Shown: positions 7,581-15,496 of the stretch, one piece after another
Position numbering within the stretch: the stretch's first letter is position 1
Layout of the letters: every line of letters begins with the position of its first letter
Position numbers and translations under genes: made by a program
Origin: Fimbriimonadaceae bacterium
GTDB taxonomy: Bacteria > Armatimonadota > Fimbriimonadia > Fimbriimonadales > Fimbriimonadaceae
Direction: 5' to 3'
DNA: 17,731 bases
Assembly (NCBI GenBank): GCA_019694835.1
Contig: JAIBBE010000147.1
Coordinates: forward strand, 1 to 17,731
The notes under the pieces: generated by a model
Database searches by the model: none
What the model was told of the DNA's origin: nothing
What the model saw: only the letters and a program-made list of their open reading frames with translations

Positions 7581-8558
7581 CTAGCTTGAGAACGGAGTAG
7601 CGGCGGCTCCCAACTCCCGGGGCAGCGGAAGCGGGAGGGACTGCAAGCCCTCGAGGTCCGCCCTAAACGTCACGTCCCAGACACGCTCCGATGGACACCG
7701 AGGCTGGGGAATCAGTTTGGACGGGAAGAAGCGGAGGCTTTCAGCCGCTCGGGCTTGGTCGTAACGAGAATCACCCCACGCCGCAATATCCGAACCCAAC
7801 ACTTTTGACGTTGAAATGAGCAGCTGGCTTGCGACCTCCGATGACAGAGCGCGATCACAGATTGTTGCGATCAACTCCCGGACCGTGGCGCCCGCTGCAG
7901 AGACCTCGGTGACAATTGAGGCGATGGCGGCCTCAACCCCTTTCGGCGGATTGAGCTGGACAAGCGAAAAGGTGTGGTGTCTGCGCCCCACTGTTGTCTT
8001 AACCTCTATCCGTTGATCCTGGAAGGCGAAGTCGTAGCGATCATTTGGCATTACGTGCCACGCACCCACCATGCGATCCGGGTCGGATGCGACCGAAATG
8101 AGGAACAGCTCCCCCCACAAGCCAAGTACTGAGGTCTCTGCTGGCCTGCCCAGTGCTCGGAATAGCTCGACAAGTGCATTCACCACCGCGGTTACTACAC
8201 GTGGATCGGATGAATCGACCCTCCCCAGCAGCGGCTGAATCGCATCAAGAAATAGCCCGTGGAGTCCCGGGTCTTGCGACGTACACATGACGACAGTGAA
8301 TTGGCCTTCTTGCACCTGGCCACCATCCTCAATCCGGCACCTTGCGTTGTGTTTGACCGACAGATTCCGCAGAACAATCGGAGCGAGGTGTGCGGCTTGT
8401 CCGGAAATCTCGAAGAGTATCGCCGGCCCCTCTGCTGATCTCGCTAGCCGCGCGCCAGGATGGCCTGGAATCGGCATCGCTGTAAACGCGAGATCACCGC
8501 CATCCTTCGGCGTAGCGAGAGTCCTCCAAAGCGCCAGCAGGCTAAAGGTCGAATTCAT
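7581..8558 (-). CDS. PD-(D/E)XK nuclease, DUF4420 family, of a MORC/Z1 restriction system
   Basis: The protein is 325 aa from ATG 8558, which overlaps the upstream Z1 stop as ATGA; a longer upstream start would overlap that gene more and is not needed. The nuclease core is visible as E150 in LWGELFLI, D176 in RYDFAFQDQ, and E185-V-K187 in the strand after it. This is the D-x8-E-x-K form of the PD-(D/E)XK fold. Family knowledge (Pfam DUF4420) places it as the restriction nuclease beside Z1 and MORC-like ATPases. It would cut DNA selected and remodelled by those two ATPases, while the methyltransferase protects self DNA. The family is assigned from motif and context; the cleavage itself is inferred. 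Confidence 0.85.
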   Translation of the reverse strand: MNSTFSLLALWRTLATPKDGGDLAFTAMPIPGHPGARLARSAEGPAILFEISGQAAHLAPIVLRNLSVKHNARCRIEDGGQVQEGQFTVVMCTSQDPGLHGLFLDAIQPLLGRVDSSDPRVVTAVVNALVELFRALGRPAETSVLGLWGELFLISVASDPDRMVGAWHVMPNDRYDFAFQDQRIEVKTTVGRRHHTFSLVQLNPPKGVEAAIASIVTEVSAAGATVRELIATICDRALSSEVASQLLISTSKVLGSDIAAWGDSRYDQARAAESLRFFPSKLIPQPRCPSERVWDVTFRADLEGLQSLPLPLPRELGAAATPFSS

Positions 8559-10774
8559 CCCACCTGCGCTATGACGGAGAGGAAATCGCTCGGTACCCAA
8601 ATCGCAAGTACGGGAACGTCGACCGCAAGCGTCTCGCCTTTCGCGTCACCGTCCCGAAGATCCAGTTGGTAAATCTGAACCGTAACCGCCTCGGCTGCCT
8701 TTATCTTCTCAGCCCCGGGGTAGCCGTGCTTTTCATTCTTGCCCTGAAACAGCTTTATCGGATGGCCCCGCTCGTCGAGAGACCTGTACTTCGATGATTT
8801 GCCATCACCCGGACCGAGCTGGGTCATCTGGTGTACACGACATGGAACCGCACCGCCCTCGTCCACTGCCGACTGAAGCAGGACTCGCAACATTGCGAAA
8901 TCGACGCTGTCCTGATCCGTCATGACGAAGTCCGTAAAGAGCTCCCGCAACACATCCTCTAAGTCGACATCTGCGAAGGGATGGATTTGGGTCGGCTGCC
9001 TCCTGGGGTCTCCTGGGTCGTGTTCGAATGAGTACCGAGCGCAGAACTTACTAACTAGGTCCCGGTTCAAAGCGAAGATCGCTTCATCTCGATCCTCAAA
9101 GCACTTCTGCTTAAACCACTTATCGGCAAAGTTCCAGCGGTCAGTCCCAAGACGAACGACCGCGGCTCGAGTGGGCTTCATTCGCTTGTCAAGAAGGAAC
9201 TGCCGCTTCCAGGACTGCAGGGTCTCGCCAGATTCCGCCACCCCGATCAACTGCTTGCGCATGTGTTCTTCGTGTTCGACATACCTGTGGAAGGCCTGGT
9301 CTACAGCGGGGTCGAGCCAGGCCCTGCAGTACCCAGCATAGGATCGCTTGTAGCCGAAGAATCGCGCCCGTTGCTGAGTGGCGTCAGCATGACCAAGCCC
9401 GAGTCCCCTCGGCATATAAGTCACAGTGAGTCCTTCGACGGTGAATCCTCGATCGAGCAATTGGCCTCCGACGAGCACCCACGCGTATCCGCTCGACCAG
9501 TCAATAGTCTTTGAACTCGCTTTAGTCGCGTTCACTGCTTCAACGGCAGTCTTTTTCAGGACCTTTGGCAGGACGGCAAGCATCTCACCTAAAGAAGGAA
9601 GATCTGCGGCCGTGCGAACGAGATCTTCGTAAGCCGGTTCCAAGAAGTCTGCAACCAAACTTGCTCTGTCGGGTTGACCATCCTCCTCACTCAGAAGCTC
9701 CGCCCAAAGATCTCGAATGTTCTTTATCCAGCGCACGAACTTGCCATGCGGAAGGGTGTCACGTGAAGGATGCACAAGCATCGATCGTTGTGGCGGGTCG
9801 CAACCCAGCAACGTCCCCGCGGCGCACCCAAGCGCGAAAGTTGCGAACGCGTGATTGAGAGACAACGGGGGTTCGTCTGCAGTGTCGTCGTCGATGGCAT
9901 GGCTGTCTTCCGCAGGTATGTGCTTTACGAAGGTTTGCCTGTGTTCCTGGAAGAAGTAGCGGCCACCGGTATACGCGGGTCCGGGATCAATTACACACAC
10001 ATAGTCTGGTGAAAGCTCGTCGACGAGACTCACCAGCAGAGGAGCCTGTGGAGTGGCCGTGTATTCGAGGAGCGTGTGGGAGGGCAGCATCGCACGAAGA
10101 GCGCGAATATTGCTGTAGGTGCTGCTTTCCTTGCCGGCTTGCCGACTGACGTTTGGCGAAGCTTGGTCAGCTTCATCGTCAATCACCAAAGCCGTGACCT
10201 TAGACAGGTCAATCCTTGAACCGATTTCGTTCAATACCTCACTGAGCCAGCCCAAGTGTTGGTGCTGCTTCATAACCGTAATCAAGACCGTTGCTTTGTC
10301 GACGCCGGCCATTGCAGGATCAACCCACTCCTCAAGCGCGGCAGCGATTTTACTTGCATCCTCAGTATCCAGGCGGGGACTCTTGGCGTGAATCCAACGT
10401 CGGTAAGCGGCCTTGTCATCAAGCTTGAGGTCGGATCTCAACCGGTCCTGAGTCTGCTTGAGAAGGTTTTTGCTCGTTCCGGCGACAACGATAACGAGCG
10501 CAAACTTGTTGTCCCGGGCAAGCGCCGCGGCAGCGGTGAAGGACGTAGTCTTGCCACTCTGGACGTAACCCACAACCAAACCCGCTGATGCCCTCAACTC
10601 ATTGGGTTCGGTTCCACGGGAGAGGATTTCGACGGTTTCTTCCCGAACGCGCTCCTTTGCGTCAGGGAAGAGTCCGTCGAGGAAGTCTAGGCACTCATGT
10701 CCTACCTCCGGTTGCCAGCGGCCGCCCGGCGATATTGCGATTCCCCCGTCATCGATCACCCGTATGGTTTCCAT
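8555..10774 (-). CDS. Z1-domain helicase-like ATPase
   Basis: The protein is 739 aa from ATG 10774, which has AAGGGGG upstream. An in-frame GTG at 10801 overlaps the ATPase stop as GTGA and would add nine residues. It carries a P-loop G69-Y-V-Q-S-G-K75-T76, Walker B as D199-D200-E201-A, the TATP motif near 239-242, a GGQLLDRGFTVEGLTV strand near 436-451 and an arginine-finger-like QQRARFFGYK at 467-476. These are the marks of the Z1 domain (PF10593), a family related to SF2 helicases and typical of the MORC/Z1 restriction systems. Its likely job is ATP-driven movement along, or remodelling of, target DNA for the DUF4420 nuclease encoded directly downstream with overlapping stop and start codons. 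Confidence 0.9.
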   Translation of the reverse strand: METIRVIDDGGIAISPGGRWQPEVGHECLDFLDGLFPDAKERVREETVEILSRGTEPNELRASAGLVVGYVQSGKTTSFTAAAALARDNKFALVIVVAGTSKNLLKQTQDRLRSDLKLDDKAAYRRWIHAKSPRLDTEDASKIAAALEEWVDPAMAGVDKATVLITVMKQHQHLGWLSEVLNEIGSRIDLSKVTALVIDDEADQASPNVSRQAGKESSTYSNIRALRAMLPSHTLLEYTATPQAPLLVSLVDELSPDYVCVIDPGPAYTGGRYFFQEHRQTFVKHIPAEDSHAIDDDTADEPPLSLNHAFATFALGCAAGTLLGCDPPQRSMLVHPSRDTLPHGKFVRWIKNIRDLWAELLSEEDGQPDRASLVADFLEPAYEDLVRTAADLPSLGEMLAVLPKVLKKTAVEAVNATKASSKTIDWSSGYAWVLVGGQLLDRGFTVEGLTVTYMPRGLGLGHADATQQRARFFGYKRSYAGYCRAWLDPAVDQAFHRYVEHEEHMRKQLIGVAESGETLQSWKRQFLLDKRMKPTRAAVVRLGTDRWNFADKWFKQKCFEDRDEAIFALNRDLVSKFCARYSFEHDPGDPRRQPTQIHPFADVDLEDVLRELFTDFVMTDQDSVDFAMLRVLLQSAVDEGGAVPCRVHQMTQLGPGDGKSSKYRSLDERGHPIKLFQGKNEKHGYPGAEKIKAAEAVTVQIYQLDLRDGDAKGETLAVDVPVLAIWVPSDFLSVIAQVG

Positions 10775-10797
10775 CCCAGCCCCCTTATCGTCCCTAA

Positions 10798-12339
10798 TCA
10801 CTGAGCATCTTGCGACAAGACACCGCCAAGCAGTTCGTTAAGGTTCCTCAAGAGGACCCCTGCCATACGGACGCCCGACTCACGTGCCGTCGTCTCGGCA
10901 ATCGCCAATCCAACCGCCAGACGGACCAGACCTTCAATGTCGCCCTCCGTGGTGCCGCCAAACCGTTGAGTGAATGGGTGCGACAACGAGAGAAGGATCC
11001 CAAGCTCATGAGAGGTACTGCCGGCCTTACTTTCCCGAATCTTCAGCCACTCTGTCGCTGCAGGATCGGTCGTCATATCGATGGTTACGTCCCAGCGATG
11101 CCCTTTGATCGAGAGCCGCCGAGACTGCGTGCTCCGGATTGTGGCCGGCGCGGCCGACTTTCCGTAGTTTGGGTTGGGCTTCTGGTCCTTGGGTGAACGC
11201 TCGGCCTGCGCACCTATCACCTTTTCGGCGGCCGGCAGAAGTTCGGCGGTCTTCGCGGCCGCTTTTACTGCCGCGTTCACCAAGCTTGTTGACGCCTTCT
11301 TTGCCCTGTATCCCTCGGCCTGCTGGAGGATGGGAAGCGGCGCCTTATCGATCTCACGCTTGAGATGCTTGAGAAGTTCGGTCTCGCGATCCCCCCAGAT
11401 AAATGCATCCTTCGTGTAGCTGACATCGAAATCGTCTAGCTCAAGTTCTCCGAAGACCCTTTGGTAGGAGAAGCTGTTGGGTGTCCCGAAAATTTCAGTC
11501 GGCCGGTAAGTGTCATCATCGCTGCCAACAATCAGCCGCCGGTGGCGGAAGAGCGCAAGTCCGGCTTCCCGAGTGGAACCCTTGTCACGGATACCTACAA
11601 AGCCCGTAACGTGTTCGCCGGTCGACAGATAGAAGTCAACATCGCGACGCCACTCGCGCGGCTTCCCGTCCGGGTCTTTGAACGAGGGTGCAACGAGCAC
11701 CTTGGGCTCTTCGAAGGAGATGGCTTCACCATTGAACTCGATCGATACTTCACCGGATCGCAGGAATTGCCGGTACATGCTCCCGAGGTGCCGACGCATT
11801 TTGCCTAGCGTCTGGGTTTGTGGAGGCTTGTAGAGGTTCCAAAGCCTAACTTCGGTGAAATGTGCACTTGGCGAGCATTTCTTGGTCGTAGTTTGCAACG
11901 ACTCAAGATTCCTGCGGATGATGGCAGGAACATCGAACTCGACAGTCCGCTCTACATCCTCGTCGAGGGCCGTAGACCTCACCCGCCACTCACGGGCGAA
12001 CCAACAGCTGGCGCTCTTCATCCCGATGCCGAACTGCGATAGACCGGCAGAGTCGGGCGGAGGTTCAGCTGTAACAAAGGCGCGCTGGTAGTCCTTGGCG
12101 GCAATGCCAGCCGCGTCATCCCAAACTCGGATAAAGCCTCCGTCTTTTGGATCCACTTCGATGACGATGCGTAACCGGTAGTTGCGCCCCTCGGCCTTGA
12201 TTAGGCGCCGCTTGTTGTGCAGGTAGCTGTCGATTGCGTTATCGACCAGTTCCCCAAGGGCGTACCACGCGCGGTAATTCATGCTCGGAAAAAGACCCAG
12301 CATCCCGACCCCAGGCCTGATGTTGATCTTGCTCTGCAC
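10798..12339 (-). CDS. MORC/MutL-like GHKL ATPase of a restriction system
   Basis: The protein is 513 aa, with GTG 12339 preceded by GGGGGA. A nearby ATG at 12343 is out of frame. The GHKL ATP-binding motifs are clear: N box E30-L-V-D33-N34-A, G1 box D74-D75-A-A-G78, and G2 box G99-L-S-Q-F-G104-I-G106-M-K. A SYTKDAFIW segment near residue 300 fits the S5-like second domain with its conserved lysine. The region after about residue 330 is Ala/Lys-rich and then forms a separate C-terminal domain. This matches the bacterial MORC-type ATPases described as parts of restriction-modification operons. It is expected to clamp or loop DNA through ATP-dependent dimerisation. Downstream lie Z1 and DUF4420, and 173 bp upstream lies the methyltransferase. 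Confidence 0.88.
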   Translation of the reverse strand: MQSKINIRPGVGMLGLFPSMNYRAWYALGELVDNAIDSYLHNKRRLIKAEGRNYRLRIVIEVDPKDGGFIRVWDDAAGIAAKDYQRAFVTAEPPPDSAGLSQFGIGMKSASCWFAREWRVRSTALDEDVERTVEFDVPAIIRRNLESLQTTTKKCSPSAHFTEVRLWNLYKPPQTQTLGKMRRHLGSMYRQFLRSGEVSIEFNGEAISFEEPKVLVAPSFKDPDGKPREWRRDVDFYLSTGEHVTGFVGIRDKGSTREAGLALFRHRRLIVGSDDDTYRPTEIFGTPNSFSYQRVFGELELDDFDVSYTKDAFIWGDRETELLKHLKREIDKAPLPILQQAEGYRAKKASTSLVNAAVKAAAKTAELLPAAEKVIGAQAERSPKDQKPNPNYGKSAAPATIRSTQSRRLSIKGHRWDVTIDMTTDPAATEWLKIRESKAGSTSHELGILLSLSHPFTQRFGGTTEGDIEGLVRLAVGLAIAETTARESGVRMAGVLLRNLNELLGGVLSQDAQ

Positions 12340-12512
12340 GCATCCCCCAACGAGTTCTCTTCAAGCCACCTGCGACAAAACTACAATCCCGCCCTGACGT
12401 TTTTGGGTCACATGGAGGCTTCCAGTACGTCCTGGTCAGTAGAAACCCACAAGCGGCGGTTCGCCGGAACTGCGTTCTCCGGGATCGGCACAGACGGCCA
12501 GGCGCAAAATCG
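12340..12512 (-). promoter_or_regulatory. Intergenic gap between methyltransferase and MORC-like ATPase genes
   Basis: This 173-bp gap interrupts an otherwise tight operon whose downstream junctions overlap or nearly touch. No ORF with a ribosome binding site, strong hairpin or clear -35/-10 pair was found. It could hold a separate promoter for the restriction genes, so that methylation is established before restriction. That role is inferred from the spacing only. Confidence 0.25.
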
Positions 12513-13643
12513 TTACTGGCGATCCCTCGGAATCGATAAGCCGAGCAACTGGCCCGGAGGGGCGAATGGGGCGATACCGAGGTGGTCGCGAACATGGCGC
12601 GCAACCGCGTATGCCAGCAAAGGGGGCACAGCGTTTCCGATCTGGCGATACCGAGACGATTGCCTACCGATCCAAGGCATGAGCGGCGGAAATGTCTGAA
12701 TGGCGCCAGCTTCCTCGACCGTGATCCGCCTCATTCGTTTCGGCACCGCGGCGACCGGCTTCCGCCCGTTCCAGAGATCAGCGTGATACTTCCTGACCCA
12801 GCACTCAACACCCTCATCAAGTTCGAGTTGGTCAATGATCGGCGTCCGGTTCCCCCCCATTGAAGCGGGCAATGTCGGCGCAGGCGCATCCAGGTTCATC
12901 GGCCGACCCTGCCCGTTGAAAACCATCCCCGCGAAGGGAGAGCGGCGCATCACCGGAGTCTTCGCAGGTGTCACTTTCGCCGTACAAATTGTGTCGTTCC
13001 CAGGCTCGCCCCAGCGCGGAAGTGACTCGAGGGCTGCCCTGAGCGTTCGAGGGCGGCTTCTTGTCGTTGGCGGCGGAGCGGTGAAGTCGTCGGTGGAGTC
13101 CCGAAATCCGACGAGAAACATCCTTTCGCGGGCCTGGGGAACACCGTAGTCGCTCGCGTTGAGCAGAATGAGACTGGTTTTGTAACCGAGCGCCTTACTT
13201 TCGGCCGACTTCCGCAGCTTGTTCATGAGCTCTGTCCACCGCTTATTTTGAGCGAGCGCTTTCACATTCTCCATAACGAAAGCTCGAGGACGGACCCGGT
13301 CTACAAGGCCCATGAAGTCCCACACATGTCGGGAGCGTGGATCGTCTGGGTCCATTCGGCCAGCAACTGAGAAACCCTGGCAAGGCGGCCCGCCAATAAC
13401 CAGATCCGCAGCTCCGCGCTCCGGCAGATTTGGCACGGCTCTGATGTCGCCCCCCGTAACGCGGTGATCGCCCTCTTTCAAATGCGGAAGGTCCCCGGCC
13501 GCAGCTTGAATAGCGGCCTTGTACGTCGCTACCGCGTCGGAGTCGATGTCGTTAGAGAAGACAGGCCGAAAGCCGGCTAGGGCGAACCCGAGATCCAGCC
13601 CGCCAGCGCCTGTGTAGAGAGAAACGAACGTCGGTGCCGTCAC
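12513..13643 (-). CDS. C5-cytosine DNA methyltransferase (Dcm family)
   Basis: The protein is 376 aa. The start is taken as GTG 13643, because AAAGGAG lies 8 nt upstream; the TTG at 13649 is too close to that site. All main m5C motifs are present: motif I SLYTGAGGLDLGF at 8-20, motif IV GGPPCQGFS with catalytic C88, motif VI E125-N-V, motif VIII Q-A-R172-E-R, motif IX VEEAGAIQTFP near 309-319 and motif X QIGNAVPP near 334-341. The target-recognition region, about 195-305, contains APAPTLPASMGGNRTPIID, a familiar pattern in this family. The target site cannot be read from sequence. It methylates self DNA for the MORC/Z1/DUF4420 genes downstream, and the nearby Vsr fits an m5C-producing system. 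Confidence 0.93.
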   Translation of the reverse strand: MTAPTFVSLYTGAGGLDLGFALAGFRPVFSNDIDSDAVATYKAAIQAAAGDLPHLKEGDHRVTGGDIRAVPNLPERGAADLVIGGPPCQGFSVAGRMDPDDPRSRHVWDFMGLVDRVRPRAFVMENVKALAQNKRWTELMNKLRKSAESKALGYKTSLILLNASDYGVPQARERMFLVGFRDSTDDFTAPPPTTRSRPRTLRAALESLPRWGEPGNDTICTAKVTPAKTPVMRRSPFAGMVFNGQGRPMNLDAPAPTLPASMGGNRTPIIDQLELDEGVECWVRKYHADLWNGRKPVAAVPKRMRRITVEEAGAIQTFPPLMPWIGRQSSRYRQIGNAVPPLLAYAVARHVRDHLGIAPFAPPGQLLGLSIPRDRQ

Positions 13644-13674
13644 CTTCAACGCTCCTTTTCCGGTGGATTGGTAA

Positions 13675-13695
13675 GTGATGTCATTTTGACATCAC
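13675..13695. promoter_or_regulatory. Perfect inverted repeat, candidate operator of the XRE regulator
   Basis: The half-site GTGATGTCA, a TTT spacer, and the exact reverse complement of the half-site form a 9+3+9 palindrome. It lies 32 bp upstream of the methyltransferase start and 98 bp upstream of the regulator start, inside their shared 150-bp divergent region. A dimeric XRE or C-protein binding site is the natural reading; it could repress one or both operons. Confidence 0.7.
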
Positions 13696-13710
13696 CCGCC
13701 GGCATCCCCC

Positions 13711-13735
13711 GGACGTCATACGGCGTGTCACGTCC
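13711..13735. promoter_or_regulatory. Second, imperfect inverted repeat in the divergent region
   Basis: There are two 12-base arms around a single central base at 13723, starting GGACGT and ending ACGTCC, with 10 of 12 positions pairing. It lies 15 bp from the perfect repeat on the regulator side. It may be a second operator of lower affinity or a site for another factor. The arm sequence differs from the first repeat, so shared recognition is uncertain. Confidence 0.35.
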
Positions 13736-13793
13736 CCGCTCGCATCCGCCATGGGACTGGTGCCTAGCCTGGGAGCGAAAGAACGAGGTGCTA

Positions 13794-14078
13794 ATGACGG
13801 AGTTCGACGAGGCTCTTGGCCGACTGCTTCGTCGGCTGCGCGAGCAGGCCGGTATCAGTCAACGCGCGCTCGCTGATGTCCTCCTCGAAGACCAGGCATT
13901 TATCTCGAGGCTCGAAAGCGGACGCCGGCACGTCTCTGTCGAAATGCTCCTCTCCTATCTGAGCGGCATCGGTGTAGGCCTTCCGGACATCGCCGAGGAG
14001 ATCAGCAGCCTGCCCGGCGCAGGTCCCCTGCCCTCTCTATGGCAGTTCCGACGCACCGATAGCGACAGCCACTACTAA
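13794..14078 (+). CDS. Small XRE-family regulator, C-protein-like
   Basis: The protein is 94 aa from ATG 13794 with GAGGTG just upstream. Earlier in-frame starts (from 13668) would add 42 residues of low-quality sequence and run through the inverted repeats, so they are rejected. Residues about 8-65 form an HTH_3/XRE domain: LGRLLRRLREQAGISQ, then RALADVLLEDQAFISRLESGRR holding the helix-turn-helix, then a dimerising LLSYLSGIGV helix. Size and position, divergent from a methyltransferase and ahead of a nuclease pair, fit the controller proteins of restriction-modification systems. It probably binds the palindrome at 13675-13695. It stands 46 bp upstream of mcrB on the same strand, so it likely leads that operon. 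Confidence 0.85.
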   Translation: MTEFDEALGRLLRRLREQAGISQRALADVLLEDQAFISRLESGRRHVSVEMLLSYLSGIGVGLPDIAEEISSLPGAGPLPSLWQFRRTDSDSHY

Positions 14079-14124
14079 CCCGCTACATCGGTGGGACATA
14101 GCAAGCGAACGGTAGGAGAACTTG

Positions 14125-15495
14125 ATGGACGTATCCGACGTTTACGCCCAGGGTCTGTCAAGGCTCGACATTGCCTGGAACAATCTTGGAGAAGGCGAGT
14201 CGCCCGGAGAAATTCCGTCGCAAGTAGCTGCGGCTATCGCCAAGGTGATGTCACCGGAGGCCCAAGTCTCGCAGCGATATGCGCTTCCAACACAGCTACT
14301 ACTCAAGCTGGTGACGGGAGACCCAGACGGGCGTCGCCTTGAAGGAATTCCCTCCGTGACAGGACCAATGTCAGCACGTTCCTTCGCCAAGCAAACCGTC
14401 GTGGCGTTCAAACCCCTAAGCATGCGGCTTGGATTCTCAGCCGATCCATACGTTTCCAACCCTCTGCGCAGAGATCGTCTTCACGACGAGGACTTTACAA
14501 AGAAGGGCAAAGAAGTTTGGCAAGCACTCTTTTCGGTCATTGATTACGTCGATCAGAATCCAGAAGAAACTCACGCGGTCTTCATGCATACCATCGCTGA
14601 GGTCAAAGACCGGCCGGCCCAGCCCATAGCAGCCGCCAAGCAGCCAGTGCTCAAAGCACATGACCTTCCCGCACTAGTAAAGACAGCTGGTGTCGACCAG
14701 GACATGCTCTTGGACATCATCGACGTCCTTCAGTCGGAACAACCGCAAGTCATCCTCGCTGGCCCTCCCGGAACCTCGAAAACGCATGTCGCAGTGGCGA
14801 TTGCGCAGTACCTCACCGGTGATAACACATCTTCGTACAAAGTTGTCCAGTTGCATGCAAGCTACGGCTACGAGGAGTTCGTCGAAGGCATTCGTCCAAA
14901 GCCAAGTGGCGACGGATTCGAATTCACCGTTCAACCAGGTGCAATCCGCCGGCTTTGCAATAATTGGAAAGACGGTGACTGCCGTGTCCTGGTGATGGAC
15001 GAAATGAACAGAGCAAATCTTCCCCGCGTACTCGGTGAACTTCTATACGCCTTGGAACGTCGGGACTCACCGATCGATCTCATGTATTCAGAAAACTTCT
15101 CGCTCCCTGCGGGTCTCGCAGTGATTGGGACGATGAACACCGCAGATCGAAGCATCAGGTCCATAGACGCTGCGGTACGCCGCAGGTTCCAGATCTTCGA
15201 CTTTCCGCCGAATGGGGATGTTCTCGAAGCGTTCTATGTCGACCATGCAAACGAAATCCCCGAACTTCGCCAAGGCCTTGATGAGCTAAACGCACTCTTG
15301 ACAGAGCTGCTCGACCGCCATCACACCATCGGCCATACCTTCTTGATGAAAACCGAAGGGATGAACCCAACACAGCTCAGACAAACATGGGACCGCCAGA
15401 TCCTTCCCCTCATAGAGGAATACCTCTTCGATCAATCGGACATCCTGGGCGAATTTCGACTCGAACGATTCTGGCCCTCTGTATTTGGCGGCTGA
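14125..15495 (+). CDS. mcrB: McrB-type AAA+ GTPase of a modification-dependent restriction system
   Basis: The protein is 456 aa from ATG 14125 with AGGAG 7 nt upstream. Residues 1-175 form an N-terminal domain I cannot assign; in McrB proteins this part reads the modified base. The AAA+ motor follows: Walker A G213-P-P-G-T-S-K-T220, LHASYGYEEFVEGIRP near 250-265, Walker B D292-E-M-N295 and the McrB signature M337-N-T-A-D-R-S343 followed by IDAAVRRRF. In the known system McrB hexamers hydrolyse GTP, translocate DNA and activate the McrC nuclease on DNA carrying modified cytosine. The stop lies beside or inside the mcrC start region, so the two are probably co-translated. The target base for this variant N-terminus is unknown. 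Confidence 0.92.
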   Translation: MDVSDVYAQGLSRLDIAWNNLGEGESPGEIPSQVAAAIAKVMSPEAQVSQRYALPTQLLLKLVTGDPDGRRLEGIPSVTGPMSARSFAKQTVVAFKPLSMRLGFSADPYVSNPLRRDRLHDEDFTKKGKEVWQALFSVIDYVDQNPEETHAVFMHTIAEVKDRPAQPIAAAKQPVLKAHDLPALVKTAGVDQDMLLDIIDVLQSEQPQVILAGPPGTSKTHVAVAIAQYLTGDNTSSYKVVQLHASYGYEEFVEGIRPKPSGDGFEFTVQPGAIRRLCNNWKDGDCRVLVMDEMNRANLPRVLGELLYALERRDSPIDLMYSENFSLPAGLAVIGTMNTADRSIRSIDAAVRRRFQIFDFPPNGDVLEAFYVDHANEIPELRQGLDELNALLTELLDRHHTIGHTFLMKTEGMNPTQLRQTWDRQILPLIEEYLFDQSDILGEFRLERFWPSVFGG

Positions 15496-15496
15496 G

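Noticed and set aside
13668..13793. N-terminal extension of the XRE regulator
   Set aside because: It would translate through both inverted repeats; the ATG at 13794 has a ribosome binding site and gives a standard-size protein.
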